A DNA stretch of 64,000 nt from Achromobacter spanius (lineage in GTDB: Bacteria > Pseudomonadota > Gammaproteobacteria > Burkholderiales > Burkholderiaceae_B): assembly GCF_002812705.1 (NCBI RefSeq), contig NZ_CP025030.1, forward strand, positions 2,852,001-2,916,000. The letters are read 5' to 3'. The notes beneath the pieces were generated by a model that saw only the letters and a list, made by a program, of their open reading frames with translations, did no database searches and was not told where the DNA came from. Of the stretch, positions 52,431 through 61,681 are shown one piece after another (position 1 is the first letter of the stretch; each line of letters starts with the position of its first letter). Position numbers and translations under genes: made by a program.

Positions 52431-53375
52431 TCAGATCAGCGGGCGGGCCGCCAACTGGCTGAGGTGGTGCGCGTAGATGGCCGCCACCGCGCACGACGCC
52501 AGGCGCGAACGCGGGCTGTCGGCGCGGCTGGTCAGGATGATGGGCACGCGCGCGCCCAGCACGATGCCGGCCGCTTCGGCGTTGGCCAGGAACGTCAGGT
52601 TCTTGGCCAGCATGTTGCCCGCTTCCAGGTCGGGTACCACCAGCACCTGCGCCACGCCCGCGACGGGCGAGCGGATGCCCTTGATGCGCGCCGCGTCCGG
52701 GCTGATGGCGTTGTCCAGCGCCAGCGGGCCGTCCAGCAGGCCGCCCGTGATCTGGCCACGGTCTGCCATCTTGCACAAGGCCGCCGCTTCGATGGTGCTG
52801 GGTATGCTGGGCGTGACCTGTTCCACCGCCGACAGGATGGCCACGCGCGGCTCGCCCAAGCCCAGCCCGTGATGCAGATCGATCACGTTGCGGATGATGT
52901 CGGCCTTGGTTTCCAGGTCGGGGAAGATATTGATGGCCGCGTCCGTGATGAAAAGCGGACCGGCATACGTGGGCACTTCCATGATGAACACATGGCTGAT
53001 GCGCCGGCCGCTGCGCAAACCGGTGGTGCGCGCGACGACTTCGTGCATCAGTTCATCGGTATGCAGGCTGCCCTTCATCAGCAGCGTGGCCTCGCCGTTG
53101 CGCACCAGCGCCACGGCGGTTTCGGCGGCGGCGTGGCTATGCGGCACGTCGACAATGCGCGCATCGCCCAGGTTCAGATTGAACTGGGTCGCCGTGTCGC
53201 GGATCTTCTTTTCCGGGCCCACCAGGATGGGATGCAAGAGGCCCAGGTCGCGGGCTTCCAGCGCGGCGGACAAGGACGGTTCGTCGCAGGGGTGGGCGAT
53301 GGCGCAGAAGGCCGGCTCCAGCGTCTGCGCGCGGGCGATCAGCGTGTCGTAATGCGTGGACGTGGGCAGTGTCAT
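52431..53375 (-). CDS. Phosphate acetyl/butyryltransferase
   Basis: 314-residue phosphotransacetylase-fold enzyme forming an acyl-phosphate from acyl-CoA. It has LMKGSLHTDELMH, GRRISHVFIMEVPTY, DAAINIFPDLETKADI, PRVAILSAVEQVTPSIPST and the C-terminal GNMLAKNLTFLANAEAAGIVLGA. Its compact length and 'GSLHTDELM' wording are those of the Ptb-like/PTA family found in DUF3141 clusters, here without the enoyl-CoA hydratase domain some carry. Its ATG overlaps the upstream gene's stop by four bases, and ackA follows. Confidence 0.9.
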   Translation of the reverse strand: MTLPTSTHYDTLIARAQTLEPAFCAIAHPCDEPSLSAALEARDLGLLHPILVGPEKKIRDTATQFNLNLGDARIVDVPHSHAAAETAVALVRNGEATLLMKGSLHTDELMHEVVARTTGLRSGRRISHVFIMEVPTYAGPLFITDAAINIFPDLETKADIIRNVIDLHHGLGLGEPRVAILSAVEQVTPSIPSTIEAAALCKMADRGQITGGLLDGPLALDNAISPDAARIKGIRSPVAGVAQVLVVPDLEAGNMLAKNLTFLANAEAAGIVLGARVPIILTSRADSPRSRLASCAVAAIYAHHLSQLAARPLI

Positions 53376-55873
53376 GCGCGCTTGGCCTTGGCGGGTTGTG
53401 CAGCGGGTTGCGCAGCGGCTTTCGTGCTGCGCTTCGTGGCGGGCTTGGCTGCTTTCTTAGCCGCCTTCGGTGGGGTCTTCGTTGCCGCCTTCGTTGCGGT
53501 CTTCGTTGCGGTTTTCGGTGCTGCGTCCGTTGCTGCCTTCGTCGCCACCTTCGCCGCTGATTTTGCCGCGGCCGGGTGCGGACGGGCAACCTTGGACGGC
53601 ACTTGCGCGGCCGCGTCGATCAGGTTCAGCGCGGGGGCCGTGGAAGCGGGCGTGGCTTCCAGCCTGGCGGGCGCATGCGCCTGGGCGCGTTTCTGGGCAC
53701 GGCGTTCGGCGGCCTCGAAGATGCGCTCCATTTCGGTAAGGCTTTCGCGAGCCGCCGGGCTAAGCGGTTCGGCGGCTTCCAACACGTGCTTCATCGTTTT
53801 CAGCGCGCTGCGGATGGCGTCGGGGGGCGACTTCTCCAACAGGCGCGGCATGGCCTGGATGGCGGCGTCGGAATCCAGCGTCAGGATCAAGGCCTGGTCG
53901 CGGATGGTGTCCTTGAATTCCTGCAACGTCATGGCGTTGTCGGACTCGGCGCGCACCTTGCGGATCAGCGCAAAGCTGCGTTCGTCCAGGCCACCTTCGG
54001 CGCCGGACACATACAGCAGCATGCGGATGGCCGCCACGCGCAAGCCGCCTTCTTGAAGCAGCGAACGCAGGTCGGCGGTGCGTTCTTCCATGAAGCGGCG
54101 GTGTTCGGGCGATACGCCGGGGTGCTTGCGCGGCGGGCCGGAGCGCGCGCCCAGGCCGGCCAGATCCTGCACCAGCGGCGATCCGTAGACGCCCATGAAC
54201 GTGCGTTCGTCCGCGGAATCGCGCATTTCCTGCCAGATGTTCAGGCTGCTCTCGACCCAGTTCGAGAACATTTCCTGCGCGATCAGGAACGGGTTGGACT
54301 CGGACACCGGCTGGCGGTGTTCGCGCACCTGTTCGGCAACCGCCGCGATGGGGGCGATGGCGGGGTTGCGGTCCGAGATCAGCTCGTACGGCAAGCGCAG
54401 CGGATGCAGGCGCTGCGACCATTCCGCCGATTGCGGCGTAACCAGCGCACGCAGCCATGGCTGCATGAAGCTGCGGTACATGCCCAGGTTGATGTCCGAA
54501 ATACGGGCCACGGCGGCAAAGCGCTTATCGTCTTCTTCCTTGCGGTCGACAATGGTGCGCACATCGTCCAGCGTGCGCTGCTCGAACGACAGCACGTAGT
54601 TGCCAAACGCCAGGTCGGCATTGGGCGTGTCGGGCGTCTTGTCGGCGATTTCAGCCTCGTAGATGCCGGGCGGCAGCACGTCGATCATGTCGATGTTCGA
54701 CGTGAATTCCTGATGCTCCTTGCGGGCCACGCTGCCCGACACGAAGATGCCCAGGTGGCCGATGCTTTCGTGTACGGCGTAGACGATGGTCTGGCCGTGC
54801 GCCAGCACTTCGGCTTCGTTCTGGTACAGATCCGGGATCCAGCCCAGCGCCTGCGGCGGGGGCGTGATGTTGTCGCCCTTGGAGCAGAACACCACGATGG
54901 GCGAGCGGATATTGCGCAAGTCGATACGGATGCCGTCAGACGTGACCAGGCCGGCGGTGGCCAGGCGGTTGCCCACGAACAGGTTGTCGACGATGTACTG
55001 GATTTCGGGGCCGTTCAGGAAAACGTGGCCGCCCCACCATTTTTCAAAGCTCAGGTAGCGGTCGGCTTCGGTATCCACCTTGGAATACAGGTTGTACTGC
55101 TTGGACCACAAGGTGTTGGCGGGATTCAGGTTTTCGAAGTTCTGCACCAGCCAGGCGCCGTCGAATTTGCCGTTGCCCAGGTCGCTGGTCATCGCCGTCA
55201 ACCAACTGCCGCCCAACAGGCCGCCGGAATAGCGCATGGGATTCATGCCGCGCCAGCCCGCCCAGTACGACAGCGGGGCGCCGGCCACGATGATGGGGCC
55301 GAACAATTCAGGGCGGATGGCGGCGGTCATCATGATCTGCCACCCGGCCTGGCAGTTGGCCACCACCACCGGCTTGCCTTCCGCGTCGGGGTGCATCGCG
55401 ATGATCTCTTCCAGGAAGCGCGCCTCGGCCATCATCACGTCTTCGACGGTCTGTTCCGGCATGGGCTGCGGCAGGAAGGTGGCGAAGTAGCAGGGATGCC
55501 CCGCACGGACCGCCACACCGATCTCGCTTTCCGGCTTGAAGCCGCCGATGCCCGGACCGTGCCCGGCGCGCGGGTCCACCACCAGGAAGGGGCGCTTGAT
55601 CGGGTCGGTTTCCACGCCTTCGGGCGGCTGGATGCGCAACAGCCCGTAGTTGACGGGGCGGGGCAGCTCGCGGCCATCCATCACCAGTTCGAACTCCATG
55701 CTGAGCACGTTGGGTGCGCGCTTGGCCATGTGTTCGTGATACTGGTTGCCGCGTTGGCGCAGCACGTCGGCGTAGAGCACGCCACGTTGCCAGGCATCCA
55801 CGGCATATTCGTAGGCGGCCGTCCAGGGATTGAAGGACGGGGTGGGGACGCGATCGTTGCCGGAATCGGCCAT
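53372..55873 (-). CDS. DUF3141 (PhaC-like alpha/beta hydrolase) protein with lysine/alanine-rich tail
   Basis: 833-residue cytoplasmic protein. Residues about 20-420 look like a PHA-synthase-related alpha/beta hydrolase: RPFLVVDPRAGHGPGIGGFK, VVVANCQAGWQIMM where the nucleophile elbow reads NCQAG (Cys, as in PHA synthases), a charge-relay Asp in FCSKGDNITPPPQAL and a His in ESIGHLGIFVSG. A helical region follows. The last 75 residues or so are almost only Ala, Lys, Thr and Pro in KTATK/KAAKKA repeats, like histone H1 or the PhaF tail. AGGAG precedes ATG 55873. It heads the pta-ackA-fabI cluster with a four-base overlap. Confidence 0.88.
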   Translation of the reverse strand: MADSGNDRVPTPSFNPWTAAYEYAVDAWQRGVLYADVLRQRGNQYHEHMAKRAPNVLSMEFELVMDGRELPRPVNYGLLRIQPPEGVETDPIKRPFLVVDPRAGHGPGIGGFKPESEIGVAVRAGHPCYFATFLPQPMPEQTVEDVMMAEARFLEEIIAMHPDAEGKPVVVANCQAGWQIMMTAAIRPELFGPIIVAGAPLSYWAGWRGMNPMRYSGGLLGGSWLTAMTSDLGNGKFDGAWLVQNFENLNPANTLWSKQYNLYSKVDTEADRYLSFEKWWGGHVFLNGPEIQYIVDNLFVGNRLATAGLVTSDGIRIDLRNIRSPIVVFCSKGDNITPPPQALGWIPDLYQNEAEVLAHGQTIVYAVHESIGHLGIFVSGSVARKEHQEFTSNIDMIDVLPPGIYEAEIADKTPDTPNADLAFGNYVLSFEQRTLDDVRTIVDRKEEDDKRFAAVARISDINLGMYRSFMQPWLRALVTPQSAEWSQRLHPLRLPYELISDRNPAIAPIAAVAEQVREHRQPVSESNPFLIAQEMFSNWVESSLNIWQEMRDSADERTFMGVYGSPLVQDLAGLGARSGPPRKHPGVSPEHRRFMEERTADLRSLLQEGGLRVAAIRMLLYVSGAEGGLDERSFALIRKVRAESDNAMTLQEFKDTIRDQALILTLDSDAAIQAMPRLLEKSPPDAIRSALKTMKHVLEAAEPLSPAARESLTEMERIFEAAERRAQKRAQAHAPARLEATPASTAPALNLIDAAAQVPSKVARPHPAAAKSAAKVATKAATDAAPKTATKTATKAATKTPPKAAKKAAKPATKRSTKAAAQPAAQPAKAKRA

Positions 55874-56067
55874 GGCGATCTCCTGTGAGTGGCGCCCGAC
55901 GGCGAAAGACCGTCGGACCGGCCCCAAGTGGAGCCGGCTAAGTTGACCTCACCATTACACCGCAACGAATGCTGCGCCGCAACATTTCAGCGATTAAAAC
56001 TCGGTAATCCGCAGTGAATTCAGCCGTCCCTTTTTATTGTTGTCGACAGGCTGGTCATGGCGTGGTG

Positions 56068-56703
56068 TCAGTCGCGCGCGGCGGCGTTGTGTTCCAACCA
56101 TTTCTGAACGGACGGGCGTTGCCATTGGGCGTCGGCATAAGCGCGCAACGGGTCGGGCAGGTCGTCCAGGGCCAGGCGCTTGAGCATGACCGCCAAATCC
56201 AGGTCGGCAATGCTCCAGGTGTCGAACAGCGTGGTCTGGCCCACGGGAATCAGGTAGCTGGCCACCCGAATCAGCTTGGCCGAGGCCGCGTGCCCCGCAT
56301 CGGACAGGGGTTCGCCCGCCACGCCGTAGAACACGGTTTCGGTGGGACGTTCCTGGCGCAGCGCCGCCAGGTCACTGCGCAACCAGGCCTGCAATTGGCG
56401 GGCGCGGGCCCGGGGGCGGATCGCCTGCGGATACAGGGCGGCGTGTTGTGGGGCGGGAAAAACGTCTTCCAGGTATTCCGTGATGACGCTGGATTCCGTC
56501 AGGTTGAAGTCCTCGTGCGTCAGCGCCGGCACACGCGCGGTCAGCGCGCGGCACTGGTAGGGCTGCATGCGCTGCTCGCCCGCGTTCAGGTCGATGGGGC
56601 GCACTTCGAAAGGCAGTTGCTTTTCGGTCAGCGCCACATACACCGACATGGCGTAGGGGCTAAGGAACTGGGAATCGACGTATAGGGTAATCGGGGCGCC
56701 CAA
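56068..56703 (-). CDS. Glutathione S-transferase, YfcF-like
   Basis: 211-residue GST. The thioredoxin-like N-domain ITLYVDSQFLSPYAMSVYVAL (given as the motif region, residues 5-25) has a Ser in the active-site position, TARVPALTHEDFNLTESSVI supplies the cis-Pro and the Glu-Ser that bind glutathione, and a helical C-domain follows. Length and the 'Y-x-D-x-x-F-x-S-P-Y' opening match E. coli YfcF. The start is TTG at 56703, supported by GGAG six bases upstream; the first in-frame ATG would remove the active-site strand. Confidence 0.87.
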   Translation of the reverse strand: MGAPITLYVDSQFLSPYAMSVYVALTEKQLPFEVRPIDLNAGEQRMQPYQCRALTARVPALTHEDFNLTESSVITEYLEDVFPAPQHAALYPQAIRPRARARQLQAWLRSDLAALRQERPTETVFYGVAGEPLSDAGHAASAKLIRVASYLIPVGQTTLFDTWSIADLDLAVMLKRLALDDLPDPLRAYADAQWQRPSVQKWLEHNAAARD

Positions 56704-56819
56704 TGTAGTCTCCGGTCAGGCGGGGGTCTGGCAATGCGGCAATGCATAGCCATGCGGCACCGGGCCGCATGAATTGCAAAGCGTAACGCAACGGCAATTT
56801 TGCGTGTGGCGCAGGCGCA

Positions 56820-57149
56820 TCAGTCAACAATGAAGAGCTTGGCGCCCGTGGTGGTGGACGAACGGTGCGGTTCGGCCTGGTCGGCCACCTGGTAGCTCAT
56901 GCCGGGGGTCAAGACAAATTGGCGGCCATCTTCAAGCTCGGTGTGGAGCTCGCCTTCCAGACAGAAGAGGATGTGTCCCTTGGTACACCAGTGGTCGGCC
57001 AGGTAGCCCGCCGTGTATTCCACCATGCGTACGCGCAGGTCGCCGAATTGGCGCGTGCGCCAATAGGCCATGCCCGTGTCGCCGGCGTGTTCGGTGCGTT
57101 CGACTTCGGACCAGTCCGTGGTGCCGAAGGGGATGTTGCTCATCTTCAT
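56820..57149 (-). CDS. Small cupin-fold protein
   Basis: 109-residue single-domain cupin. Motif 1 includes DHWCTKGHILFCLEGEL (about 53-70), with His residues that could bind a metal, and motif 2 is LTPGMSYQVADQAEPHRSS. The wording DHWC/KGH resembles the small proteins annotated as 'DHCW motif cupin fold', whose function is unknown. I start at ATG 57149 (AGGA seven bases upstream); a longer frame is unsupported. It is divergent from cbpA. Confidence 0.8.
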   Translation of the reverse strand: MKMSNIPFGTTDWSEVERTEHAGDTGMAYWRTRQFGDLRVRMVEYTAGYLADHWCTKGHILFCLEGELHTELEDGRQFVLTPGMSYQVADQAEPHRSSTTTGAKLFIVD

Positions 57150-57368
57150 CGTGGATCCTGCGTTTAGGTGGGTGGCGGCCCAGTTTGGCCGCCGGTAAAG
57201 AATAGATACTGCGAAACAGATACTACGCCACTCGCGTGACACGCCGCATCCACGGCTTGGTCTGATATTGCGCATTGAAAAATCGGTCCGCAACCCCTAT
57301 CTTGTTGATATTCAAGGCCGGATGCGGCACTGCCCCAGGCGGCCGAAACCTTTAAGGTGGGCTGGCAT

Positions 57369-58331
57369 ATGGAGTTCAAGGACTACTACAGCATTCTCGG
57401 GGTGGAGCGCAGCGCGTCGGAAGACGAAATCCGGCGCGCCTACCGCAAACTCGCCCGCAAATACCACCCCGACGTCAGCAAGGAAAGCGACGCCGAAGTT
57501 CGCATGCGCGACGTCAACGAAGCCTATGACGTGCTGCGCGATCAGGAAAAGCGCGTGGCCTACGACAACCTGGCGGCGGGCGTGTCACCCGAGGGCGGCT
57601 TCCAGCCGCCTCCCGGCTGGGACGAGGGCTTCGAATTCCACCGGGGCGCGGCGTCCGGCGACGAAGCGCAGTTCAGCGAATTCTTCTCGTCGCTGTTCGG
57701 GGGCCGTGGCCAACGCGGCCACCGCGCCGGTGGCCCAGGCGGGGCCAGCCAGCAGGACTTCCGGGTGCGCGGCGACGACCATCACGCCGCCATCGAGGTT
57801 GACCTGGAAGACGCCATCCATGGCGCCACGCGCGACATCAGCCTGCGCGCCATGGAGACGGACGCGCAAGGCCGCCCGCATCTGCAGACACGCACGCTAA
57901 GCGTGCGCATCCCGGCGGGCGTGCGCGAAGGCCAGTTCATTCGGCTGTCCGGCCAGGGCATGCCAGGATACGGCGGTGGCGAAAACGGCGATCTTTATCT
58001 TGAGGTGCGCTTCAAGCCACATCCCCGCTACCGCGCCGAAGGGCGCGACCTGTATATGACGCTGCCGGTGGCGCCGTGGGAAGCGGCGCTGGGCTCGAAG
58101 GTGAATGCGCCCACGCCTGGCGGCACGGTTGAAGTGTCGATTCCACCGGGGTCGGGCAATGGCCGCAAGCTGCGGCTGCGCGGGCGCGGCATACCGGGCG
58201 ATCCACCGGGTGACCTGTACCTGGTGCTGGACCTGGTGCTGCCGCCCGCCGATAGCGATGCGGCCAAGGCGGCCTACCGGAAGCTGCAACAGGATGCGCC
58301 GTTCAACCCGCGACGCCACATGGGGGTCTGA
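57369..58331 (+). CDS. cbpA: Curved-DNA-binding protein CbpA (DnaJ family)
   Basis: J-domain co-chaperone that also binds curved DNA. 320 residues from ATG 57369. The J domain (1-70) has the HPD tripeptide in KYHPDVSKE, a Gly/Phe-rich linker runs about 75-125 (FFSSLFGGRGQRGHRAGG), and two C-terminal beta domains follow (about 135-310) with LSVRIPAGVREGQFIRLSGQG. There is no zinc-finger, separating it from DnaJ. A GTG four codons upstream is possible. It is followed two bases later by its modulator cbpM. Confidence 0.93.
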   Translation: MEFKDYYSILGVERSASEDEIRRAYRKLARKYHPDVSKESDAEVRMRDVNEAYDVLRDQEKRVAYDNLAAGVSPEGGFQPPPGWDEGFEFHRGAASGDEAQFSEFFSSLFGGRGQRGHRAGGPGGASQQDFRVRGDDHHAAIEVDLEDAIHGATRDISLRAMETDAQGRPHLQTRTLSVRIPAGVREGQFIRLSGQGMPGYGGGENGDLYLEVRFKPHPRYRAEGRDLYMTLPVAPWEAALGSKVNAPTPGGTVEVSIPPGSGNGRKLRLRGRGIPGDPPGDLYLVLDLVLPPADSDAAKAAYRKLQQDAPFNPRRHMGV

Positions 58332-58333
58332 TC

Positions 58334-58651
58334 ATGAACAAACTTGTCATCACCAGCGCCACCGTCGTGGGCAAATCGCAGCCGCTCAGCGCGGATGATC
58401 TAGCCCGCGCCTGCCATGCGGAAGTGGAGTGGGTGGCCCAACTGGTTGAGGTCGGCATCGTCAATGCCCGGGGACGTCAACCCGCGGAATGGTGCTTCTA
58501 CAGCATGGACCTGCAACGCGCCCTGCACGCGCGCAGGTTGGAGCACGACTTTGGCGCCAGCCTGGACGCGGTGGCGCTGATCCTGGACCTGAGCCAAGAA
58601 GTGCGTCGCCTGAAAGCGCAGTTGCGCGCCCTGGGCGAGGCGGATCAGTAG
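58334..58651 (+). CDS. cbpM: Chaperone modulator CbpM
   Basis: 105-residue helical protein that inhibits the co-chaperone and DNA-binding activities of CbpA by binding its J domain. The MerR-like layout is visible: LSADDLARACHAEVEWVAQLVEVGI and a C-terminal coiled segment LDLSQEVRRLKAQLRALGE. Position directly after cbpA is diagnostic, as in E. coli. Confidence 0.9.
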   Translation: MNKLVITSATVVGKSQPLSADDLARACHAEVEWVAQLVEVGIVNARGRQPAEWCFYSMDLQRALHARRLEHDFGASLDAVALILDLSQEVRRLKAQLRALGEADQ

Positions 58652-58723
58652 GCACTTCGGCGGCTTTCGTCCGCGCGCGGCGCAAGGCAAAATGGTCGGA
58701 GTCCAAGGCAGAGGAGGCCGACC

Positions 58724-59338
58724 ATGCTTACGCTTTACCATGCGCCGCGCTCGCGGTCGTTCAGGGTGTTGTGGCTGCTTGAGGAATTGGGCGTGCCCTA
58801 CGACACCGAAATGGTGTCCATTCGCGGCACCGACAGCGCGGGGCATATGCCCGCCGACTACATCGACATCCATCCCCACCGCAAGGTGCCCGCCTTGGTG
58901 CACGACGGCGTGCCCATCTTCGAAACCCCCGCCATTGCGCTATACCTGACGGACCTTTTCCCCGAAAAAGGGCTGGGGCCCTTGGTGGGCGACGCGCAGC
59001 GCGGGCCCTATCTGACGTGGCTGGCCTATTCCACCGGCGTGTTCGAGCCTGCCATGGTGGAACGCGCCTTCAAGCGGCCGCACCAGGACGGCGCGCCGGG
59101 TTGGGGGTCGGCCGACGAGGTTGAACAGGTGCTGACCCGGGTGTTGCAGGCCCGGCCGTACTTCCTGGGCGATACGTTTTCGGCCGTGGACATCGTGCTG
59201 GGCGGGTCGCTGCAATACATGGTGCAGGTGAAGGTGATACCCGAATCGCCCGTGTTCAACGCCTACTTCGAACGGCTGGGGGCGCGCCCGGCGATGCACC
59301 GGGCCTTGCAGCGCGACGGCGACATCGAAGAATCCTGA
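58724..59338 (+). CDS. Glutathione S-transferase family protein
   Basis: 204-residue GST. N-domain LTLYHAPRSRSFRVLWLLEEL (2-22), HPHRKVPALVHDGVPIFETPAIALYL with cis-Pro and the Glu-Thr pair, and a helical C-domain with YFLGDTFSAVDIVLGGSL, which carries the GST N-capping Asp. The active-site Ser/Arg region suggests a beta- or zeta-like bacterial class. GGAGG precedes ATG 58724. It converges with the DsbA-family gene, four bases apart. Confidence 0.9.
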   Translation: MLTLYHAPRSRSFRVLWLLEELGVPYDTEMVSIRGTDSAGHMPADYIDIHPHRKVPALVHDGVPIFETPAIALYLTDLFPEKGLGPLVGDAQRGPYLTWLAYSTGVFEPAMVERAFKRPHQDGAPGWGSADEVEQVLTRVLQARPYFLGDTFSAVDIVLGGSLQYMVQVKVIPESPVFNAYFERLGARPAMHRALQRDGDIEES

Positions 59339-59342
59339 TGGG

Positions 59343-59999
59343 TCAGCCGCCGGCCTGGATGCGGTTGCGCAGGTCAGCCTGCCATTGGTCCGGGCGACCC
59401 AGGTAACGGCCGGGTTCCAGCAGGGTGTAGGCACCGTGCTGTTCCAGCACCAGCGTGGGGAAACCGCTGCCGCCCACTTGCGCAAGCAGGCGACGACTGG
59501 CCGCGATATGCGCGGCGGTGTCCGCGCCCTGGGCGGCATCGTAGGCGGCGTCAAACGCGACGCCGTCCAGGCCGATCTCGCGAGCCAGTTCCTTCAGGAC
59601 GGCGGGGTCGGCGATGCGGCGGCCCTCCTCATAGTGCGCGCGTTGCAGGCGCTTGAGCAGGTCCAGCCCACGGCCGGCGAGTTGTTCGGCGGCCAGGATG
59701 GCGGTGGTAGGGGGCTCGGAATCGAAGACGGCGCCGGTATCGCGCAGCAAGCCGTCGAAGTAGCCCTTGCCGAAGACTTGGCCGGTCATGCTGGCGATGC
59801 GTTCGTCATGCGCCATGACGTAGCGGCGCAGCGCGTCGGTGACGGGCTGGCGGTTGCTGCCCGTCATCATGCCGCCGCCATGGGGCGCCACATGCAGGCC
59901 GGCAACGCCGCGCGCGGCGTCCACCAGCGGGGCGGCGCCATAGCACCAGCCGCAGAGCGGGTCAAAGATGTAATGCAGGGTGGGGGTCTGGGTAGCCAT
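59343..59999 (-). CDS. DsbA-family protein
   Basis: 218-residue thioredoxin-fold protein from ATG 59999. The active site is CGWC in FDPLCGWCYGAAPLV (about 15-18). A long helical insertion and the later GGSGFPTLVLEQHGAY carry the cis-Pro. No signal peptide is seen, so it is probably cytoplasmic, like FrnE/HCCA-isomerase-type DsbA relatives. A longer frame (to 60053) lacks support. Role unknown; possibly thiol-disulfide or isomerase chemistry. Confidence 0.86.
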   Translation of the reverse strand: MATQTPTLHYIFDPLCGWCYGAAPLVDAARGVAGLHVAPHGGGMMTGSNRQPVTDALRRYVMAHDERIASMTGQVFGKGYFDGLLRDTGAVFDSEPPTTAILAAEQLAGRGLDLLKRLQRAHYEEGRRIADPAVLKELAREIGLDGVAFDAAYDAAQGADTAAHIAASRRLLAQVGGSGFPTLVLEQHGAYTLLEPGRYLGRPDQWQADLRNRIQAGG

Positions 60000-60097
60000 G
60001 GCGCCATGGTAGACGCGGACCGCGTGCCAGGAAAAGCCTGACGCGGTCGCCACTGTGTTGCACCGGCCGCGCAGATTGCCCGCGCGGCCGTCTGGCC

Positions 60098-61573
60098 TTA
60101 GCCCGAGATTTGTACGCCGATCCAGAACAGCGCGGCCGCCAACGACATCGAGGCGGGCAGGGTCAGCACCCAGGCCAGCAGGATGTTGCGCACGGTATTG
60201 CCTTGCAGGCCGGTCTTGTTGGCGATCATCGTGCCCGCCACGCCTGAAGACAGCACGTGGGTCGTGGACACCGGCAGGCTGAACACGTTGGCCAGCCCGA
60301 TGGCGGCAACGGCCGTCACCTGCGCCGACATGCCCTGCGCGTACGTCATGCCTTGTTTGCCGATCTTTTCGCCCACAGTCAGCACCACGCGGCGCCAGCC
60401 GACCATGGTGCCGGCGCCCAGCGCCAGGGCCACCGCCACGATGACCCAGAAGGGCGCGTATTCCGTGGTGGCCGTCAGGTCGGACCGCAGGCGTTGCAGG
60501 TCGGCGCGTTCGCGGGCGGGCAGCCCTTCGATGCTCGATACCTTCTTGGCAGTGTCATCCAGGCAGAGCAGGTAGCGGCGCACGTCGATACGCTTTTCGG
60601 GCGACAGGTCGGCGTAGTTGCTGACCCCGGCCAAATCGGTTTGCAGCGCGGCGATGGTCGGTACGGTCAGTTTGGGGTCGCAGCGGAAGGTGGGCGGCAA
60701 TTCGGTCGTGACGTCCGGGCGATTTAGCGCCAGGAAGTCGCCCAGCATCGCTTCGTTGCGGTGGTAGAACACGTTCAGATGGTTGGCCGCGTCGCGCGTG
60801 CGTTCAATCTGATAGGTGGTGCTGGTGGTATCCAGCACGAAGTTGGCGGGCACGATACCGATCAGCACCAGCATGATCAGGCCGATGCCCTTCTGGCCGT
60901 CGTTGGACCCGTGCACGAAGCTCACGCCCATGGCCGACAGCACCAGCACCAGGCGGTTCCAGAACGGCGGGTGCTTTTTGTTGTCGATGGCGCGGCGCTG
61001 CTCGGGCGTCTTGTGCATTTTCGACAGCGGCAGCCAGCGCTTGAGCAACAGCAGCAAGCCGCCCGCCACCAGGAAACCGGCGATGGGCGAGGCTACCAGC
61101 GACATGCCGATGTCGATCGCCTTGCCCCAGTTCACGCCGTCCGCCAGCGGCAGGTCGGTGATCAGGGCGTTGGCCAGGCCTACGCCCAGGATCGAGCCGA
61201 TCAGCGTGTGCGAGCTGGAGGCAGGGATGCCGAAGTACCAGGTGCCCAGGTTCCAGGCGATGGCGGCGGCCAGCATGGCGAACACCATGGCCAGGCCGCG
61301 GCCGGTATCCACGTTGATCAGCAGTTCCACCGGCAGCAGGTGGACGATGGCATAGGCCACACCCACGCCGCCCAGCAGCACCCCCAGGAAGTTGAAGATG
61401 CCGGACAACACCACCGCAAGATGCGGCGGCATGGCCTTGGTATAGATCACCGTGGCCACGGCGTTGGCCGTGTCGTGGAAACCATTGATGAATTCAAAGG
61501 CCAGGACGAATGTCAGGGCCAGCACAAGGCTGAGGCCGACCCAGAGGTCTAGGCCGTGGAAGAGGTCGAACAT
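60098..61573 (-). CDS. pitA: Low-affinity inorganic phosphate transporter PitA
   Basis: 491-residue inner-membrane metal-phosphate symporter. The PHO4 signature appears twice: FINGFHDTANAVATVIYTKAM near residue 28 (given as the motif region) and the related SFVHGSNDGQKGIGL in the second half. GIPASSSHTLIGSILGVGLA and LPVSTTHVLSSGVAGTMIA are the paired re-entrant segments. A soluble loop lies between about residues 270 and 370. Length matches E. coli PitA (499). No phoU-like gene precedes it. Confidence 0.94.
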   Translation of the reverse strand: MFDLFHGLDLWVGLSLVLALTFVLAFEFINGFHDTANAVATVIYTKAMPPHLAVVLSGIFNFLGVLLGGVGVAYAIVHLLPVELLINVDTGRGLAMVFAMLAAAIAWNLGTWYFGIPASSSHTLIGSILGVGLANALITDLPLADGVNWGKAIDIGMSLVASPIAGFLVAGGLLLLLKRWLPLSKMHKTPEQRRAIDNKKHPPFWNRLVLVLSAMGVSFVHGSNDGQKGIGLIMLVLIGIVPANFVLDTTSTTYQIERTRDAANHLNVFYHRNEAMLGDFLALNRPDVTTELPPTFRCDPKLTVPTIAALQTDLAGVSNYADLSPEKRIDVRRYLLCLDDTAKKVSSIEGLPARERADLQRLRSDLTATTEYAPFWVIVAVALALGAGTMVGWRRVVLTVGEKIGKQGMTYAQGMSAQVTAVAAIGLANVFSLPVSTTHVLSSGVAGTMIANKTGLQGNTVRNILLAWVLTLPASMSLAAALFWIGVQISG

Positions 61574-61681
61574 GGAGGCGGGGGGCGAGGTTCCGGCGTG
61601 AGGAGCCGATTATTGCAGATTTGTGACCGGGCCCTGGTTGCGTCGAAAAACCAAATCCCGCCCCGCCGACGGGCGCGACCG

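Noticed and set aside
52399..52776. N-terminal extension of ackA by 126 residues
   Set aside because: The extension is Arg/Pro/His-rich, lies inside the pta gene in another frame and precedes the canonical VINAGSSSIKF start region.
57357..57368. GTG start of cbpA four codons before the ATG
   Set aside because: The J domain starts directly at MEFKDYYSILGV, the usual CbpA N-terminus, and the upstream codons have no conserved counterpart.
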